64,000 nt of DNA from Amycolatopsis sp. CA-230715 (GTDB taxonomy: Bacteria > Actinomycetota > Actinomycetes > Mycobacteriales > Pseudonocardiaceae), in the NCBI RefSeq assembly GCF_018736145.1, contig NZ_CP059997.1, positions 4,835,501-4,899,500 on the forward strand, in the 5' to 3' direction. Positions 1 to 8,164 of this stretch are shown here, piece after piece; position 1 is the first letter of the stretch; each line of letters starts with the position of its first letter. The translations under genes and the position numbers were made by a program. The notes beneath the pieces are model-generated. The model was not told the origin of the DNA. It worked only from the letters and a program-made list of their open reading frames with translations, and did not search any database.

Positions 1-224
1 GGTCGATGGGCGTGACCGGAATCTGCTGGGACAACAGCCCAGCGGAGTCGTTCTGGTCGACGTTCAAACACGAGCACTACTACCGGCACGCCTACGTCAC
101 GAAGACAGAACTCGTTGCCGCGATTGACAAATGGATCACCTTCTACAACAGTATCCGACGGAACTCCGCCATCGGGATGCTCAGTCCCAACAACTTCGAG
201 CAGTCACTCCGAACGGCTGCCTGA
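1..224 (+). CDS. IS3-family transposase, C-terminal fragment (cut by window edge)
   Basis: This is the end of an rve-type (DDE) integrase. The visible residues include the IS3/IS150-type block around WDNSPAESFWSTFKHE, whose Glu is the third residue of the DDE catalytic triad, followed by the usual basic tail (KWITFYNSIRRNSAIGMLSPNNFE). The frame is open to the left edge, so the first two catalytic Asp residues lie outside the window. The protein would cut and join the ends of its own insertion sequence. I cannot tell whether the element is intact. Its right terminal inverted repeat should lie within about 50 bp after the stop, but without the left end it cannot be defined. Confidence 0.88.
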   Translation, partial: SMGVTGICWDNSPAESFWSTFKHEHYYRHAYVTKTELVAAIDKWITFYNSIRRNSAIGMLSPNNFEQSLRTAA

Positions 225-419
225 ACCCCTTGTAAGCCCCTGTCCACCATTCGGGGTGAACCTCAGAGCCCCAGACCCCACGGTGCGAGCTTCGCCCGAC
301 CCAGCCCGGTCCGGTCGGGTTCGGACCAGCGCCGGTTGGTGGTTCCTCGGTGTCGTTCGCGGGGGCGTGTCAGGGCCGTGTCAGGGGCGTGACCGGTGGC
401 CCGGCAACCATCCGTCGGT
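225..419. other. Intergenic gap after the IS3 transposase
   Basis: About 195 bp without a convincing gene. The first 40 bp presumably contain the right end of the IS element. The later part has short direct repeats of the type GGCGTGTCAGGG around 364-390, just before the CPBP protease gene. No clear promoter or hairpin was found. Confidence 0.4.
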
Positions 420-1229
420 ATGGAAGACACGCACAGGTCCACGGTTGCGGCGGAGCCCCAGCCACCCCGCGGAATAGCCGGTCGGCTGCTTGCCGACCGG
501 CACTCGTTGCCGCTGTCCATCGCATTGCACCTGGTACCGGGTGCGCTGATCGTCGCGGTCTATCTGCTGATCGCCGAACCAGTCGTACTGGCCATCGGCG
601 CTCCGGTGTTCCTGGGCTGGGCGATCGCCCTGTGCCTGGTTCTCGGGCCGCTGATGGCGGGCTTGTACTGGCTGGGGCGCAGGCGCAACGGCCGGTTCTC
701 GTTGCGTGGCGTGCTGCGCTACACCGACAAGCCGTTGCCGAGGGGAAAGCTCGTCGCCATGGCCATCCTCCTGTTCCTGTGGATGATGGTGCTGTCGACC
801 GCGCTCACACCACTGGACAGCTTCGTCTTCGACCATTTCTTCACCTGGCTCCCGTTCGCCGACGCGGGCGGCGGCGCCACCACGTACCTCGAGAAGAGCG
901 GTCATTCGGCCATGCTCACCACGCTGGTGATCTGCCTGCCGCTGACCGGGGTTTCGCTGCCGCTCATCGAGGAGTTCTACTTCCGCGGGTTCCTCCTGCC
1001 CCGCATCGCCCACCTTGGCAAAGCGGCGCCGGTGCTCAGCACGGTCTTGTTTTCGCTGTACCACTTCTGGGCACCGTGGACGTTCTTCTCGAAGCTGATC
1101 TTCTTCTTCCCGGGGCCCTGGTTCGTGTGGAAGAAGAAGGACATCCGGCTGTCGATCGGAATGCACGTCGGGACGACCTCGATTTCGACGGTCGGCGGCA
1201 TCATCGCGCTGGCGTTCAACATCGTGTGA
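420..1229 (+). CDS. CPBP-family intramembrane metalloprotease
   Basis: A 269-aa polytopic membrane protein. The CPBP (Abi/Rce1-like) signature is visible: the glutamate pair and arginine of EEFYFRG at about residue 190, a histidine in SLYHFW about 30 residues later, and a further His in IGMHVG near the C-terminus. These polar residues sit in predicted transmembrane segments and form the active site in this family. Family members are glutamate-dependent intramembrane proteases used in prenyl-protein processing, bacteriocin self-immunity or signalling; the substrate here is unknown. The ATG at 420 is chosen; an upstream GTG at 396 is possible and neither has a strong ribosome site. It is convergent with the XRE regulator downstream and belongs to no operon. 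Confidence 0.85.
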   Translation: MEDTHRSTVAAEPQPPRGIAGRLLADRHSLPLSIALHLVPGALIVAVYLLIAEPVVLAIGAPVFLGWAIALCLVLGPLMAGLYWLGRRRNGRFSLRGVLRYTDKPLPRGKLVAMAILLFLWMMVLSTALTPLDSFVFDHFFTWLPFADAGGGATTYLEKSGHSAMLTTLVICLPLTGVSLPLIEEFYFRGFLLPRIAHLGKAAPVLSTVLFSLYHFWAPWTFFSKLIFFFPGPWFVWKKKDIRLSIGMHVGTTSISTVGGIIALAFNIV

Positions 1230-1251
1230 TTCCGTACTGCTGGACGGGTCG

Positions 1252-1809
1252 TCAGCCGGTTTGGTGCCCGCGGCGGGCTTCGCGGTCGAAGATGCCGATG
1301 ATTTCGCACGGCCCGCCCGCGGTGCCGATCGCGTGCGGGAGCATGGTCGGGAACTCGGCGGCTTGGTTGGTCTCGACGCGCAGGCGCCGGTGCCCCAGCA
1401 TCAGCACTACGGTGCCGGAGAGGACGACGAGCCATTCGCGGCCGGGGTGCGCGCGCATGCTGGCGGGGTTTTCCGGCGGCGGGCTCGTGATGCGCTGGCG
1501 CACGACGGTCATCCCCGGCTCCGCCTTGATCGGCCACCGCATCAGGCCGTGGGCGCCGTCGATCATCGGGCTGGCGATCACGTCGTCGGTGTCCGTCTCG
1601 ACGAGCTGATCGAGCGAGGTGTCCAGCGCGCGGGCGAGCGTGACGAGCTGGTCGAGGGCGAGGCGGCGCTGGCCGTTCTCGATCCGGCTGAGCGACGACG
1701 GGCTCAGCCGGGCGCGGGTGGCCAGTTCCTCCAGCGACCAGCCCTGCGCGACCCGCAGCGCGCGAACGCGTTTGCGCACCAGGCCGTCCAGGTCGTCGTC
1801 TTGCGTCAT
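1252..1809 (-). CDS. XRE-family regulator with C-terminal cupin domain
   Basis: A 185-aa protein with an N-terminal helix-turn-helix of the XRE/SinR type (RVAQGWSLEELATRARLSPSSLSRIENG, about residues 18-45, split here only by the turn) and a C-terminal cupin barrel (about 105-175, with HPGREWLVVLSGTV and a PHAIGT turn). This architecture is typical of small-molecule-sensing repressors such as PuuR-like proteins, where the cupin binds the ligand. The ATG at 1809 (MTQDDD) fits the domain start better than an in-frame codon nine residues upstream. No obvious partner operon lies next to it: the amidohydrolase behind it reads in the same direction from its own start 1.5 kb away. Confidence 0.85.
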   Translation of the reverse strand: MTQDDDLDGLVRKRVRALRVAQGWSLEELATRARLSPSSLSRIENGQRRLALDQLVTLARALDTSLDQLVETDTDDVIASPMIDGAHGLMRWPIKAEPGMTVVRQRITSPPPENPASMRAHPGREWLVVLSGTVVLMLGHRRLRVETNQAAEFPTMLPHAIGTAGGPCEIIGIFDREARRGHQTG

Positions 1810-1860
1810 GGGCACGACCTTATGCCGAAACCGCAAGGGGCGCCAGACTGTCCACAGTGG

Positions 1861-3357
1861 TCAGTGCGCGTGGCAGGGGCAGCCGGCGGCGGCCGCCTGC
1901 GGGGGTGCGGTCGCGGCGGTGTGCTCGACCTCCGCCAGTATCCGCAGGCGCTCGGCGGCGTCGACGTACCTGCCGCGCACCACGACTCCGGACAGCTTCC
2001 GCGTGTTCCGGATGTCGTGCAGCGGGTCGGCATCGAGTATCGCCAGATCGGCCGCATGACCCGGGGCGACGCGGCCGGTGCGGGTGCCGAGGAAGGCGGC
2101 GGGTTCGGCCGTCGAAGCGTGCAGCGCCGCCATCGGCGGGATGCCCGCCGCCACGAACAGCTCCAGTTCGTCGTGGACGGAGAAACCGGGCCACACCGCC
2201 ACGGTTCCGGTATCGGTGCCCGTCATGAGCGGGACCCCGGCCTCGTACATCCTGCGCACCGTTCGCAGCCGGTAGTCGAACATCGCGGCCCATTCGGCGT
2301 CCTGCGACGGCGCGCGGTCCTTCAGGTAGAGCTCCTGGCGCGCCATTTTCTGGGTCTCCAGCGCGTCGGCGGGCAGGTACTTGTTCCGCGGGTCGTTCAT
2401 GTCGATGGTGCGGGCGAAGTCGAGGCCGCGGTGCATCGCCAGGGTCGGGACCTGGCGCACGGCGTGCCGGGCGAGTTTTTCGTGCAGGCGACGGGCTTTC
2501 ACCGGGCTGTAGGTGTGCGCCGCGGTCCACTCCAGGGGGTGCAGCGCCGCGAACCAGCCCGCGTAGTCGCCAAGGCCGAGCCGGATCCGCTGGATCTCCG
2601 AGCGGATCCACGATTCCCTGGTGGAGGTTTCGAACGGTGTCCAGAACAGGTGCTCGATACTGGTCTGGCCCAGCTCCGCGGCCTCGTGCAGCGGCACCGC
2701 GTCCGGGCAGTGGCCCACGAACGGCACGCCGTGGCGGTGCGCTTCGTCGGCGAGCGCGCGGTAGGCGTCCCTGGACACCCGTGAGTACACCTTGATGAAG
2801 TCCGCGCCGCGGGCGATTTCCCCGCGCACCGCCGCCCGTGCCGCCGCCGGACCGCCGACCTGGACGACGTCAGTCCACTTAGGATCCCAGATGCTCGGCA
2901 GGCCGTCGATGATCCGGCTCCCGACCGTGTACCGGGGGCCGAGCAGCGTGCCCGCCTCGATCCGGTCGCGCCAGTCGCGGGCCTTCGGCGAGCCCGCCAT
3001 TTCGCGGACGGTCGTCACGCCGTTGGCGACGTAGAGCCCGTTGTCGATGCCGTCGGCCTGCGCGTGCGCGTGCATGTCGGCGAGGCCGGGGACGACGTAC
3101 TTGCCCCGCAGGTCCACCACGGTGGCCCCGTCCAGCCGGACCTGCCTGCCGACCTCGGCGATGGTGTCTCCGCGCACCAGCACCGTGGTGTCCGGGAGCA
3201 CGCGGCCGGAGGCGGGGTCGAGCACGGTCGCGTGCGTGAACGCGATACCGCGCCCGGCCCGTTCCGTGACGGCCACCGCGGGCCAGGCAGTGGTGCTCGC
3301 GATACCGGCGGCCGCGCCCGCGACGAGCAGGCTGCGCCGGGAAATGTTCGTTGCCAT
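1861..3357 (-). CDS. Tat-exported metal-dependent amidohydrolase
   Basis: A 498-aa amidohydrolase-superfamily enzyme of the imidazolonepropionase/prolidase-like branch. The N-terminus carries a twin-arginine signal (SRRSLLVAGAAAG, residues 6-18), so the enzyme is probably folded and exported by the Tat route. Metal-ligand motifs are present in order: HAHAQ (about residue 100), the bridging-lysine region DFIKVYS, the His motifs VGHCPD and SIEHLFW, and a late Asp in TGTDTG. Likely hydrolysis of an amide or peptide bond in an exported substrate; specificity cannot be read. The start MATNISRRS at 3357 is preferred because it places the RR motif correctly. The C-terminus ends in an unusual Cys/His-rich tail (GCPCHAH). 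Confidence 0.88.
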   Translation of the reverse strand: MATNISRRSLLVAGAAAGIASTTAWPAVAVTERAGRGIAFTHATVLDPASGRVLPDTTVLVRGDTIAEVGRQVRLDGATVVDLRGKYVVPGLADMHAHAQADGIDNGLYVANGVTTVREMAGSPKARDWRDRIEAGTLLGPRYTVGSRIIDGLPSIWDPKWTDVVQVGGPAAARAAVRGEIARGADFIKVYSRVSRDAYRALADEAHRHGVPFVGHCPDAVPLHEAAELGQTSIEHLFWTPFETSTRESWIRSEIQRIRLGLGDYAGWFAALHPLEWTAAHTYSPVKARRLHEKLARHAVRQVPTLAMHRGLDFARTIDMNDPRNKYLPADALETQKMARQELYLKDRAPSQDAEWAAMFDYRLRTVRRMYEAGVPLMTGTDTGTVAVWPGFSVHDELELFVAAGIPPMAALHASTAEPAAFLGTRTGRVAPGHAADLAILDADPLHDIRNTRKLSGVVVRGRYVDAAERLRILAEVEHTAATAPPQAAAAGCPCHAH

Positions 3358-3427
3358 GCGGGAAATGCTGGCCGATCCCGGCGGCGCGCACACGGGAGCG
3401 CACCACCCTGGCGAGGTGGGGCTGCCC

Positions 3428-4195
3428 CTACCTGCCGAGCAGGGCGCGGACGCGTCCGGGGGCGTGGCCCAGTTCGCGCCGCATGGTCCGGGTGAAGTGG
3501 GCCTGGTCGCTGAAGCCGAGGTCGGCCGCGAGGCTCGCGAGGTTCGTTTCCCCTTCGTCGATCCGCCGCAGCGCGCGGCTGATCCGTACGCGATTGCGGT
3601 ATCGGCTGACGGTCATGCCCACGTGGTGCCGGAACGTGCGGCTCAGATGGGACGGTGAGGTCTCCAGCAGATGCGCCAGCGCGACCAGGCCGGTGGCACC
3701 CGGCTCGTCCGCGAGCACGGCTTCCCTGGCGCGGTCCGCGAGGTCGTGGCTGCCCGGCGCGGGTGCCTCGTCGGGTTGACGGCGAAGCGCCAGCCGCAGC
3801 AGGTCCACGACGGCCTCGGCGCCGGCGAAGGCCGGGTCCGAACCGGTGCGCAGGAGCGCGCGGTGGGCCAGTTCGAGCCGCGCGTCCACCCGGACCGGGG
3901 CCGCTTCGACGGCCGCCGTCAGCGCGTGGCCGGGCAGCGTGATCGACGTGCACGTGTCGCCACCGGCGGGGTGCGCGAAGCGGGCCTCGTGACCGGGCGG
4001 GTGCAGGTAGCCGGTGGTCGGGTCGACGGTCACGCGCCTGCCACGGGATTCGAGCCGGAACCGGCCGCGCCGGACCAGGACCACCTGGGTGCCGGACGTG
4101 CTCTCGGGCGGCGACCAGTGCGGGTGCTCGGCGGTGCAGTCGACCACCCGGAGCACGAAGTGCGGATCCACCACCTCTCGTCTCGTCGTGCGCAC
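3428..4195 (-). CDS. AraC-family transcriptional regulator (paralogue of the 47.3-kb gene)
   Basis: A 255-aa regulator with an N-terminal cupin-like sensing half and a C-terminal AraC double HTH (ATGLVALAHLLETSPSHLSR and the second helix region SLAADLGFSDQAHFTRTMRR). It is clearly paralogous to the regulator at 47337-48218 along its whole length. That comparison decides the start: the GTG at 4195 (V-RTTRREV) aligns with the ATG of the paralogue (M-WRTTGLA), whereas an ATG at 4225 would lie inside a shared upstream DNA motif. It is divergent from an EmrB-type MFS exporter and probably regulates it. Confidence 0.87.
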   Translation of the reverse strand: MRTTRREVVDPHFVLRVVDCTAEHPHWSPPESTSGTQVVLVRRGRFRLESRGRRVTVDPTTGYLHPPGHEARFAHPAGGDTCTSITLPGHALTAAVEAAPVRVDARLELAHRALLRTGSDPAFAGAEAVVDLLRLALRRQPDEAPAPGSHDLADRAREAVLADEPGATGLVALAHLLETSPSHLSRTFRHHVGMTVSRYRNRVRISRALRRIDEGETNLASLAADLGFSDQAHFTRTMRRELGHAPGRVRALLGR

Positions 4196-4213
4196 ACCGC
4201 GGAACCTACCGCC

Positions 4214-4233
4214 GGGCACCGACATTTCCGGGG
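4214..4233. promoter_or_regulatory. Putative AraC operator shared with the 47.28-kb site
   Basis: The sequence GGGCACCGACATTT followed by a G-rich half (CCGGGG) lies between the divergent AraC regulator and the MFS gene. The same first 14 bases, followed by TTTCGGGG, occur at 47283-47303, about 33 bp upstream of the paralogous AraC gene. Conservation of this block next to two paralogous regulators suggests an autoregulatory binding site. It is an inference from two copies only. Confidence 0.5.
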
Positions 4234-4274
4234 TACCCGCAAATTCGTTCAAGACCGGCGGCCACCCGTGGCCG

Positions 4275-5690
4275 ATGCTCGCGGACGTGATCGAGCACGC
4301 CGCATCCACTACCCGTCGAGGCCCGGTACTGGCCGTGCTGCTCGCGGGCCAGGTCATGGTTTCCCTTGACGGGTCGATCGTTTCCGTTGCCGCGCAGACG
4401 ATTCGCGCCGGACTGGGGGCCAGCGACGCCGAGGTCCAGCTGCTCGTCTCGAGCTACCTGCTGACCACCGGCGTGCTGTTCGTCACCGGCGCGCGGATCG
4501 GTGACGTGCTCGGCTACCGGGGCGCGTTCCTGATCGGCCTCGGCTGGTTCACCGGGGCATCGCTGCTGTGCGGACTGGCGGTCGATCCCACGATGCTGGT
4601 GCTCGCCCGCATCGCGCAGGCGATCGGGGCCGCATTGCTGATGCCGCAAGTGTTTTCGCTCATCCACCGCCACTGGGAAGGCGCCGGGCGCGGCAGGGTG
4701 ATCGGTGCCTACAGCATGGTCCTCGCGCTGGGAGTCGCGCTCGGCCAACTGATCGGCGGTCTGGTCGCCGAGGCCGACGTGTTCGGTCTCTCCTGGCGGC
4801 CGGTCTTCCTGATCAACGTCCCGATCGGACTGATCGTGCTGGTGATCGCTCCGCGCGTGCTGCCGAGTTCGCGTACGGAAGCGCGCGCTCGCCTCGACCT
4901 CTTCGGGGTGGCGCTGCTGACCGCGGGCATGGCCGCGGTCACGCTCCCGCTCATCTTCGGCCGTGACCACGGGTGGCCCGCCTGGTCGTGGGGCGTCCTC
5001 GCCTGCGGTGTCGTGCTGCTGGGCGTGTTCGTGCGGTACGAATCCACGGCACGGCACCCGGTGTTCGACCTCGCGGCGCTGAAGCCGAAAGGGGTGAAGC
5101 CGGGATTGGCCGCGTGCTGCGTCGTCATGGGCTGCTACACGGTTTTCGTGCTCGCGCTGACCCTGCACCTGCAGTCCGGGCTCGGCTACACCCCGCTCCA
5201 GGCGGGACTCGCGTTCGTCCCGTACGCGGTGGGTTTCGGCGCGCTCAGCCTGAGCTGGAACCACTGCCCGCCGCGGCTGCGGCGGGTCATGCCGATCGCG
5301 GGCCCGCTGGTCTTCGCGGCGGGGGCGATCCTGGCCGTGCTGCTCGTCCGGATCGACGGTCGCGCGTGGGGTTTCCTCCCGGTGCTGCTGCTCGCCGGGG
5401 CCGGGCACGCCGCCGGGTACAGCCCGCTGATCGCGCGCGTCACGTCCTCGGTGGAACCCCGGTTCGCCTCGGCGATCTCGGCCGCGAACGCCACCGGGCC
5501 CGTGCTCGCCGAGGTGCTCGGGGTCGCGGGCATCGGTGGTCTCTACTTCGCGGCGAACTCTTCCGGGGACGGTCTGCTCCTGGTCGTCGTCGCGATCGCG
5601 GCGCTCCTCGTCGTCGCGACGGCGTGCGCGGCTGTCAGTACGCGTCAGTTCGGCTTGCGCCACACGGAAATGTGCTTGGCGGAGTCCTGA
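4275..5690 (+). CDS. MFS drug exporter, DHA2/EmrB-QacA type
   Basis: A 471-aa integral membrane protein of the 14-TM DHA2 family. The first helix carries LLAGQVMVSLDGSIVSVAAQ, the pattern in which EmrB/QacA proteins have an acidic D in TM1, and the loop RIGDVLGYRGAFLIG is the motif A equivalent. Likely a proton-driven exporter of lipophilic drugs; the substrate is unknown. The start ATG at 4275 is the best placed, although no strong ribosome site precedes it. The gene is divergent from its probable regulator (AraC, 4195) and its 3' end overlaps the convergent methyltransferase gene by 46 bp. Confidence 0.88.
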   Translation: MLADVIEHAASTTRRGPVLAVLLAGQVMVSLDGSIVSVAAQTIRAGLGASDAEVQLLVSSYLLTTGVLFVTGARIGDVLGYRGAFLIGLGWFTGASLLCGLAVDPTMLVLARIAQAIGAALLMPQVFSLIHRHWEGAGRGRVIGAYSMVLALGVALGQLIGGLVAEADVFGLSWRPVFLINVPIGLIVLVIAPRVLPSSRTEARARLDLFGVALLTAGMAAVTLPLIFGRDHGWPAWSWGVLACGVVLLGVFVRYESTARHPVFDLAALKPKGVKPGLAACCVVMGCYTVFVLALTLHLQSGLGYTPLQAGLAFVPYAVGFGALSLSWNHCPPRLRRVMPIAGPLVFAAGAILAVLLVRIDGRAWGFLPVLLLAGAGHAAGYSPLIARVTSSVEPRFASAISAANATGPVLAEVLGVAGIGGLYFAANSSGDGLLLVVVAIAALLVVATACAAVSTRQFGLRHTEMCLAES

Positions 5691-6385
5691 GTGAACGGCG
5701 CCCCGTGCCAGTCCGCGACGCGGCGTTCCAGCTCCAGCCCGGCGATCCGCGCCATCAGGTCGAGTTCGGCGGGCCAGGCGTACCGGTGCCGTGAGCTCCC
5801 ACGGCGATAACGGCCGTCGTCGCCGTCGCGGGTGAAGTGGTGCGAGACGAGGATCTGGTCGACCACGTCGATCGTGTCGAAGCCGAGGTGCCGCTCGGAG
5901 ACGTCGAACGGCACCGCGACCTGGCCCGGCGGCAGGAACCGCAGCGGCGGCACACCCAGCTCGATGACGAACCGGCCGCCCGGCGCCAGGTGCCGCGCGG
6001 CGTTGCGGAAGCACTCGACCTGCTCGTCTTGCGTGAGCAGGTTCGTGATCGTGTTGTAGACGAGGTAGACCAGGGCGAACTCGCCGGGCACCGCCGTGGT
6101 GGCCATGTCCCCGATGGTCACCGGGAGCGCGTCCTCGCCGATCTTGCGCCGCAGCACCGCCGCCATGTGCTCGGACAGTTCGATGCCCGCGACCGGCACG
6201 CCACGTTCCCGGAGCGGGACGCCCACTCGCCCGGTCCCGATCGCGAATTCCAGCGCTTTGCCGTCGCCCGCGAGTCCGGCGAGGAAGTCGAGGGTGGGTC
6301 CGAGCACGGCGGCCGAGGACATTTCGGTTTCCTCGGCGTCGTAGCGGTCGGCGGTCGCACGGGTCCACAGTTCGCTGCTCGTCAC
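5645..6385 (-). CDS. Class I SAM-dependent methyltransferase
   Basis: A 246-aa Rossmann-fold methyltransferase. The SAM-binding motif I is seen as LEFAIGTGRVGVPL (about residues 45-58), followed by the acidic motif II (VAGIELSEHM) and motif IV (YLVYNTITNLL). The GTG at 6385 (VTSSELW) is a suitable start. The acceptor substrate is unknown. It faces the MFS gene tail to tail with a 46-bp overlap, so transcription of the two may interfere. Confidence 0.8.
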   Translation of the reverse strand: MTSSELWTRATADRYDAEETEMSSAAVLGPTLDFLAGLAGDGKALEFAIGTGRVGVPLRERGVPVAGIELSEHMAAVLRRKIGEDALPVTIGDMATTAVPGEFALVYLVYNTITNLLTQDEQVECFRNAARHLAPGGRFVIELGVPPLRFLPPGQVAVPFDVSERHLGFDTIDVVDQILVSHHFTRDGDDGRYRRGSSRHRYAWPAELDLMARIAGLELERRVADWHGAPFTQDSAKHISVWRKPN

Positions 6386-6510
6386 GCGCCGCACTGTGCC
6401 CGGCGCCCGGCGGGACTGTCCACGCATTTAGCCGTCGGCAGGGACAACCCCGCGCCCGCATGCGCGTCCCACCAGGTGTACCACCACGGCTTTTTCACCG
6501 AGGAGGATCT

Positions 6511-6879
6511 GTGCGACGAATCCTGGCGACGGTGCTGACCGCGCCCTTGCTGGTCGCGGCCATCGGGTCGACGGCGCACGCCGAGGGCGGGCAAGCCGGT
6601 GCGGTGTCGGGAGCCGGGTTCTTCGACCGGAACGCCGACGGTGCGCGGCAACCCGGTGAAGCCGGTGCGGGTGGCTTCACGGTCGAGCTGCTGTCCGCCA
6701 GCGGCGGGTGGCGGAAATCGGTTCGCACAGACCAGGACGGGCATTACCGCTTCGCCGATCTCGCCCCTGGCAAGTACTCGGTCCAGTTCGACGGCGGCGG
6801 ACACGCCAGCACCACGCCGTGGGCCGTCGGGGTCGCGGTATGGGACACCGAGACGGTCGTGAACTTCGGCGTGCGGTGA
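6511..6879 (+). CDS. Secreted protein with SdrD B-like/SpaA-like domain
   Basis: A 122-aa protein with a Sec signal peptide (RRILATVLTAPLLVAAIGSTAHA, cleavage after AHA) and one prealbumin-like beta-sandwich of the SdrD B/Cna B type. Diagnostic parts are GFFDRNADGARQPGE at its start, a Ca-binding-like loop, and DGHYRFADLAPGKYSVQF at its end. In Gram-positive bacteria such domains form stalks of surface proteins; here it stands alone, without an LPXTG anchor, so it is probably released or loosely wall-bound. The GTG at 6511 is fixed by an AGGAGG ribosome site at 6502-6507. Confidence 0.85.
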   Translation: MRRILATVLTAPLLVAAIGSTAHAEGGQAGAVSGAGFFDRNADGARQPGEAGAGGFTVELLSASGGWRKSVRTDQDGHYRFADLAPGKYSVQFDGGGHASTTPWAVGVAVWDTETVVNFGVR

Positions 6880-6885
6880 GCACCT

Positions 6886-6923
6886 GGGCACTTTCGGGCA
6901 CAATCCGGTGTCCGAAAGTGCCC
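6886..6923. terminator. Perfect 12-bp-stem hairpin after the SdrD-like gene
   Basis: Arms GGGCACTTTCGG (6886-6897) and CCGAAAGTGCCC (6912-6923) flank a 14-nt loop, seven bases after the stop codon of the upstream gene. A short T run follows (GTTTCC). It is probably the transcription terminator. The CCGAAAGTG arm resembles the REP-like family found later in the window. Confidence 0.7.
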
Positions 6924-7064
6924 CGTTTCCACGACGGCGCCCATTGTCCGAAGTATCCTCCGGCCGCGGTGAACCTCCAAGCGCGCGGTACGTCCTAGGA
7001 ATTGCAAGTTCATTTTCGGGGCGACGCCGCTGAAAGGTTCCGGGAAAAGATCGGGGAGTGCACC

Positions 7065-7574
7065 ATGACCAAATTCCGCGCCGGCTTCACCGCCGCGTTC
7101 ACCATCGCCGCCGGTTTCGCGCTGGCGGCGTGCTCGGGTGAACCGGCGCCGCAGCAGCCCGCGCCGCTGCCGGTCACGGCGGTCGCCCCGGCGAACGCCA
7201 CCCCTTCGAGCACCGCGCCCTCCTCGGCTCCCGCCACCGGCGGGAAGACTTCCAGCCAGACCACGCCGCACAAACCGGCTCCGCCGGCCAAACCCGCCGA
7301 AGGCGCGCCGGCCAAGGCCGGGGTGAAGTGCACCGACCAGGTGAACTACGCGGGTGATCCGCGGCCCAACGTGGAGATCAACAGCGAGGGTGAGCGGACG
7401 GGGCACTGCCCGGCACCGCAGAGCGGCGGCAAGCCCGCGGCGGGTGGCACGCCGCACCAGGCCGGGATGAAGTGCACCGACCAGCTCGACTACGCGGGCG
7501 ACCCGCGGCCCAACGCGGACATCAACAGCGAAGGCGAGCAGACGGGCACCTGCCCCGCGCCGCAGCGGTCCTGA
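7065..7574 (+). CDS. Lipoprotein with two 32-residue cysteine-framed repeats
   Basis: A 169-aa lipoprotein: signal peptide ending in the lipobox LAACSG (Cys at about residue 24), a Pro/Ala/Thr-rich linker to about residue 85, then two near-identical repeats. Each repeat begins KCTDQ, continues YAGDPRPN and INSEGE, and ends CPAPQ, with one Cys at each end, suggesting one disulfide per repeat. I do not recognise the repeat family. The start is supported by GGGGAG about eight bases upstream. The gene stands alone between a terminator and a convergent MarR gene. Function unknown; a cell-surface role is likely. Confidence 0.82.
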   Translation: MTKFRAGFTAAFTIAAGFALAACSGEPAPQQPAPLPVTAVAPANATPSSTAPSSAPATGGKTSSQTTPHKPAPPAKPAEGAPAKAGVKCTDQVNYAGDPRPNVEINSEGERTGHCPAPQSGGKPAAGGTPHQAGMKCTDQLDYAGDPRPNADINSEGEQTGTCPAPQRS

Positions 7575-7649
7575 TCGGGGGAGGCGCGAGGTTGACCGGT
7601 CCACAGTGGAGAGATGACGGCGCGTAACTCGGTGCGCCGCAAGATGTTT

Positions 7650-8099
7650 TTAGGAACGTTCGTCGTAAGCGCGCATCGTGGCGGCGACCTTGCCGAGGAA
7701 GGCCAGTACGACTTCGGCTTCGGCGGGGTCGAGCTGATCGGTGATCGCCGCGATGCCGGTGAGCAGCGGGGCGAGGGCGGCGCGGGTTTCGCTCCGCGCG
7801 TGCGGGGTCGCGCGCAGGACCACGCGCCGCTTGTCCGCGGCGTCGGCGTGCCGCGACAGGTGCCCGGCGGCGACGAGCCGGTCGACCAGCACGGTCGCCG
7901 AGGCCGAGGTCATGCCCAGCCGCTGGCCGAGGTCGCCGGGACCGACGGGCTCCGGGGCCGACACGACGTGGTCGAGCGCCTGCACATCGGTCACCCGCAG
8001 TCCCAGGCGGCGGGCGAGGGCAGCCTGCATCTCCCGCCCGGCCTGCAGCACTCGCCGCAGTTCGAACGCGATGTCCTGTGCCGCGCGCGCGTCCGCCAT
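7650..8099 (-). CDS. MarR-family transcriptional repressor
   Basis: A 149-aa protein with the MarR winged-helix core: LGLRVTDVQALDHVVSAPEP, the recognition-helix region LGQRLGMTSASATVLVDRL and the wing GHLSRHADAADKRRVVL. The wing Asp/Arg pattern (D-KR) matches MarR DNA-binding wings. It is divergent from a reductase/flavoprotein pair and two identical-type 15-bp operators lie between them, so it most likely represses both itself and that operon and is released by an aromatic or oxidant ligand. Confidence 0.9.
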   Translation of the reverse strand: MADARAAQDIAFELRRVLQAGREMQAALARRLGLRVTDVQALDHVVSAPEPVGPGDLGQRLGMTSASATVLVDRLVAAGHLSRHADAADKRRVVLRATPHARSETRAALAPLLTGIAAITDQLDPAEAEVVLAFLGKVAATMRAYDERS

Positions 8100-8111
8100 C
8101 CGGCGATGGTA

Positions 8112-8164
8112 GCTAGAAAGCCTAGCTACCCGTACACTCGACCGGTATGGCTAGAAAATCTAGC
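8112..8164. promoter_or_regulatory. Pair of 15-bp MarR operators
   Basis: Two palindromic sites, GCTAGAAAGCCTAGC (8112-8126) and GCTAGAAAATCTAGC (8150-8164), match at 13 of 15 positions and are centred 38 bp apart. The first is extended to GTAGCTAG/CTAGCTAC arms (8109-8129). The second overlaps codons 2-6 of the reductase gene, so repressor binding would block both initiation and early elongation. They sit between the divergent MarR gene and its probable target. Confidence 0.82.

Noticed and set aside
4223..4225. ATG at 4225 as start of the first AraC gene
   Set aside because: It would place the start inside the block shared with the paralogue; alignment favours GTG 4195.
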